From the NCBI GenBank assembly GCA_030037185.1, contig JASHRR010001328.1, forward strand, positions 1 to 5,865: a stretch of 5,865 bases of DNA, read 5' to 3'. Each line of letters begins with the position of its first letter. Position 1 is the stretch's first letter. The translations under genes were made by a program, and so were the position numbers. A model generated the notes under the pieces. That model saw only the letters and a list, made by a program, of their open reading frames with translations, ran no database searches and had not been told where the DNA came from. This document shows, piece after piece, positions 5,613-5,865 of the stretch. The stretch is from Xanthobacteraceae bacterium (lineage in GTDB: Bacteria > Pseudomonadota > Alphaproteobacteria > Rhizobiales > Xanthobacteraceae).

Positions 5613-5620
5613 CCTTCCCT
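5613..5620 (-). promoter_or_regulatory. Ribosome binding site of the PQQ dehydrogenase
   Basis: On the minus strand AGGGAAGG ends eight bases before ATG 5604. The spacing is standard and the start opens directly into a signal peptide, so the start codon is well supported. Confidence 0.7.
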
Positions 5621-5653
5621 AAGAATATTCCTGCGGCGATGCCGCCTTGCTTT

Positions 5654-5674
5654 GCGGCGCAAAATGAGCGCCGC
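5654..5674 (-). other. Perfect 7-bp hairpin between psd and the PQQ dehydrogenase
   Basis: GCGGCGC (5654-5660) and GCGCCGC (5668-5674) are exact complements around a seven-base A-rich loop. It begins 26 bases after the psd stop on the minus strand. In that direction it is followed by AAAGC, not a U-tract, while the opposite direction has TTCCTCTTT. It could stabilise the psd 3' end or limit read-through into the dehydrogenase; a canonical terminator for psd is not supported. Confidence 0.4.
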
Positions 5675-5700
5675 TTCCTCTTTCCGCGGGCGGAGATGGG

Positions 5701-5865
5701 CTACCCGACCCGGTAGCTTCGCCCCGCATCGCCGCTCGCGAGGTCGGCAATAATAGTCTCCCCGGCCGTTGCCGTCTGTCCCTCCGCGACCTGCGGGCGG
5801 ATGCCCTCGGGTAAGTAGACATCGACCCGCGAGCCGAACCGGATCATTCCGATCCGCTCGCCGGT
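5701..5865 (-). CDS. psd: Phosphatidylserine decarboxylase, C-terminal 54 residues, cut by window edge
   Basis: The enzyme decarboxylates phosphatidylserine to phosphatidylethanolamine at the inner membrane, the step after PssA. The visible end reads [19 protein letters not shown] and runs on to SYRVG and a TAG stop at 5703-5701. [12 protein letters not shown] is the conserved self-cleavage region of the short (about 210-235 residue) alphaproteobacterial/archaeal-type enzyme. The chain is cut between Gly (codon 5835-5833) and Ser (5832-5830), and the Ser becomes the pyruvoyl cofactor at the start of a small alpha subunit, here 43 residues long. The processing site and C-terminus are intact, so the gene is probably functional. 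The beta subunit lies beyond the window. pssA, the usual downstream partner, lies 5.3 kb further along the same strand. Confidence 0.95.
   Translation of the reverse strand, partial: TGERIGMIRFGSRVDVYLPEGIRPQVAEGQTATAGETIIADLASGDAGRSYRVG

Overview
The window looks like chromosomal DNA from an alphaproteobacterium of the Bradyrhizobium / Rhodopseudomonas / Afipia type (Hyphomicrobiales). The grounds are the high GC with strongly GC-biased third codon positions, an alphaproteobacterial-style psd and pssA pair, and short palindromic repeats of the form common in Bradyrhizobium-like genomes. The genus is inferred from protein and repeat style, not from a database match.

Layout. The two edges carry the two halves of the phosphatidylethanolamine pathway, both on the minus strand. 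The C-terminal end of phosphatidylserine decarboxylase (psd) is at 5701-5865, and the N-terminal half of phosphatidylserine synthase (pssA) is at 1-429. In many alphaproteobacteria these genes are direct neighbours; here about 5.3 kb lies between them. From left to right this block holds: a proline/alanine-rich single-pass membrane protein of unknown function (604-1200, +); an exported protein of unknown function (1463-2299, +); its paralogue (2648-3517, +), about 55% identical by hand count; a decayed TnpB gene (IS200/IS605 type) with a right-end-like hairpin (3523-3877, -); and a complete exported PQQ-dependent dehydrogenase (3904-5604, -). The dehydrogenase converges on the second paralogue, with the TnpB relic filling the gap between their stop codons.

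Small elements. Palindromic REP-like repeats in opposite orientation bracket the first paralogue (1313-1346 and 2522-2593). Hairpins lie at 1380-1399, 2363-2408, 2615-2629 and 5654-5674. Clear ribosome binding sites support the starts of both paralogues and of the dehydrogenase.

How it may work together. The dehydrogenase would oxidise an alcohol or related substrate in the periplasm and pass electrons to a c-type cytochrome, which is not encoded here. The two paralogues also carry signal peptides. Each has one perfect DxDxDG EF-hand-like metal-binding loop with Asp at loop position 9, and the dehydrogenase carries the Asp-x-Asp pair associated with lanthanide-dependent PQQ alcohol dehydrogenases. 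A periplasmic metal-linked oxidation module is therefore a reasonable hypothesis, but nothing in the sequence proves that these proteins cooperate. No tRNA, rRNA or CRISPR array was seen.
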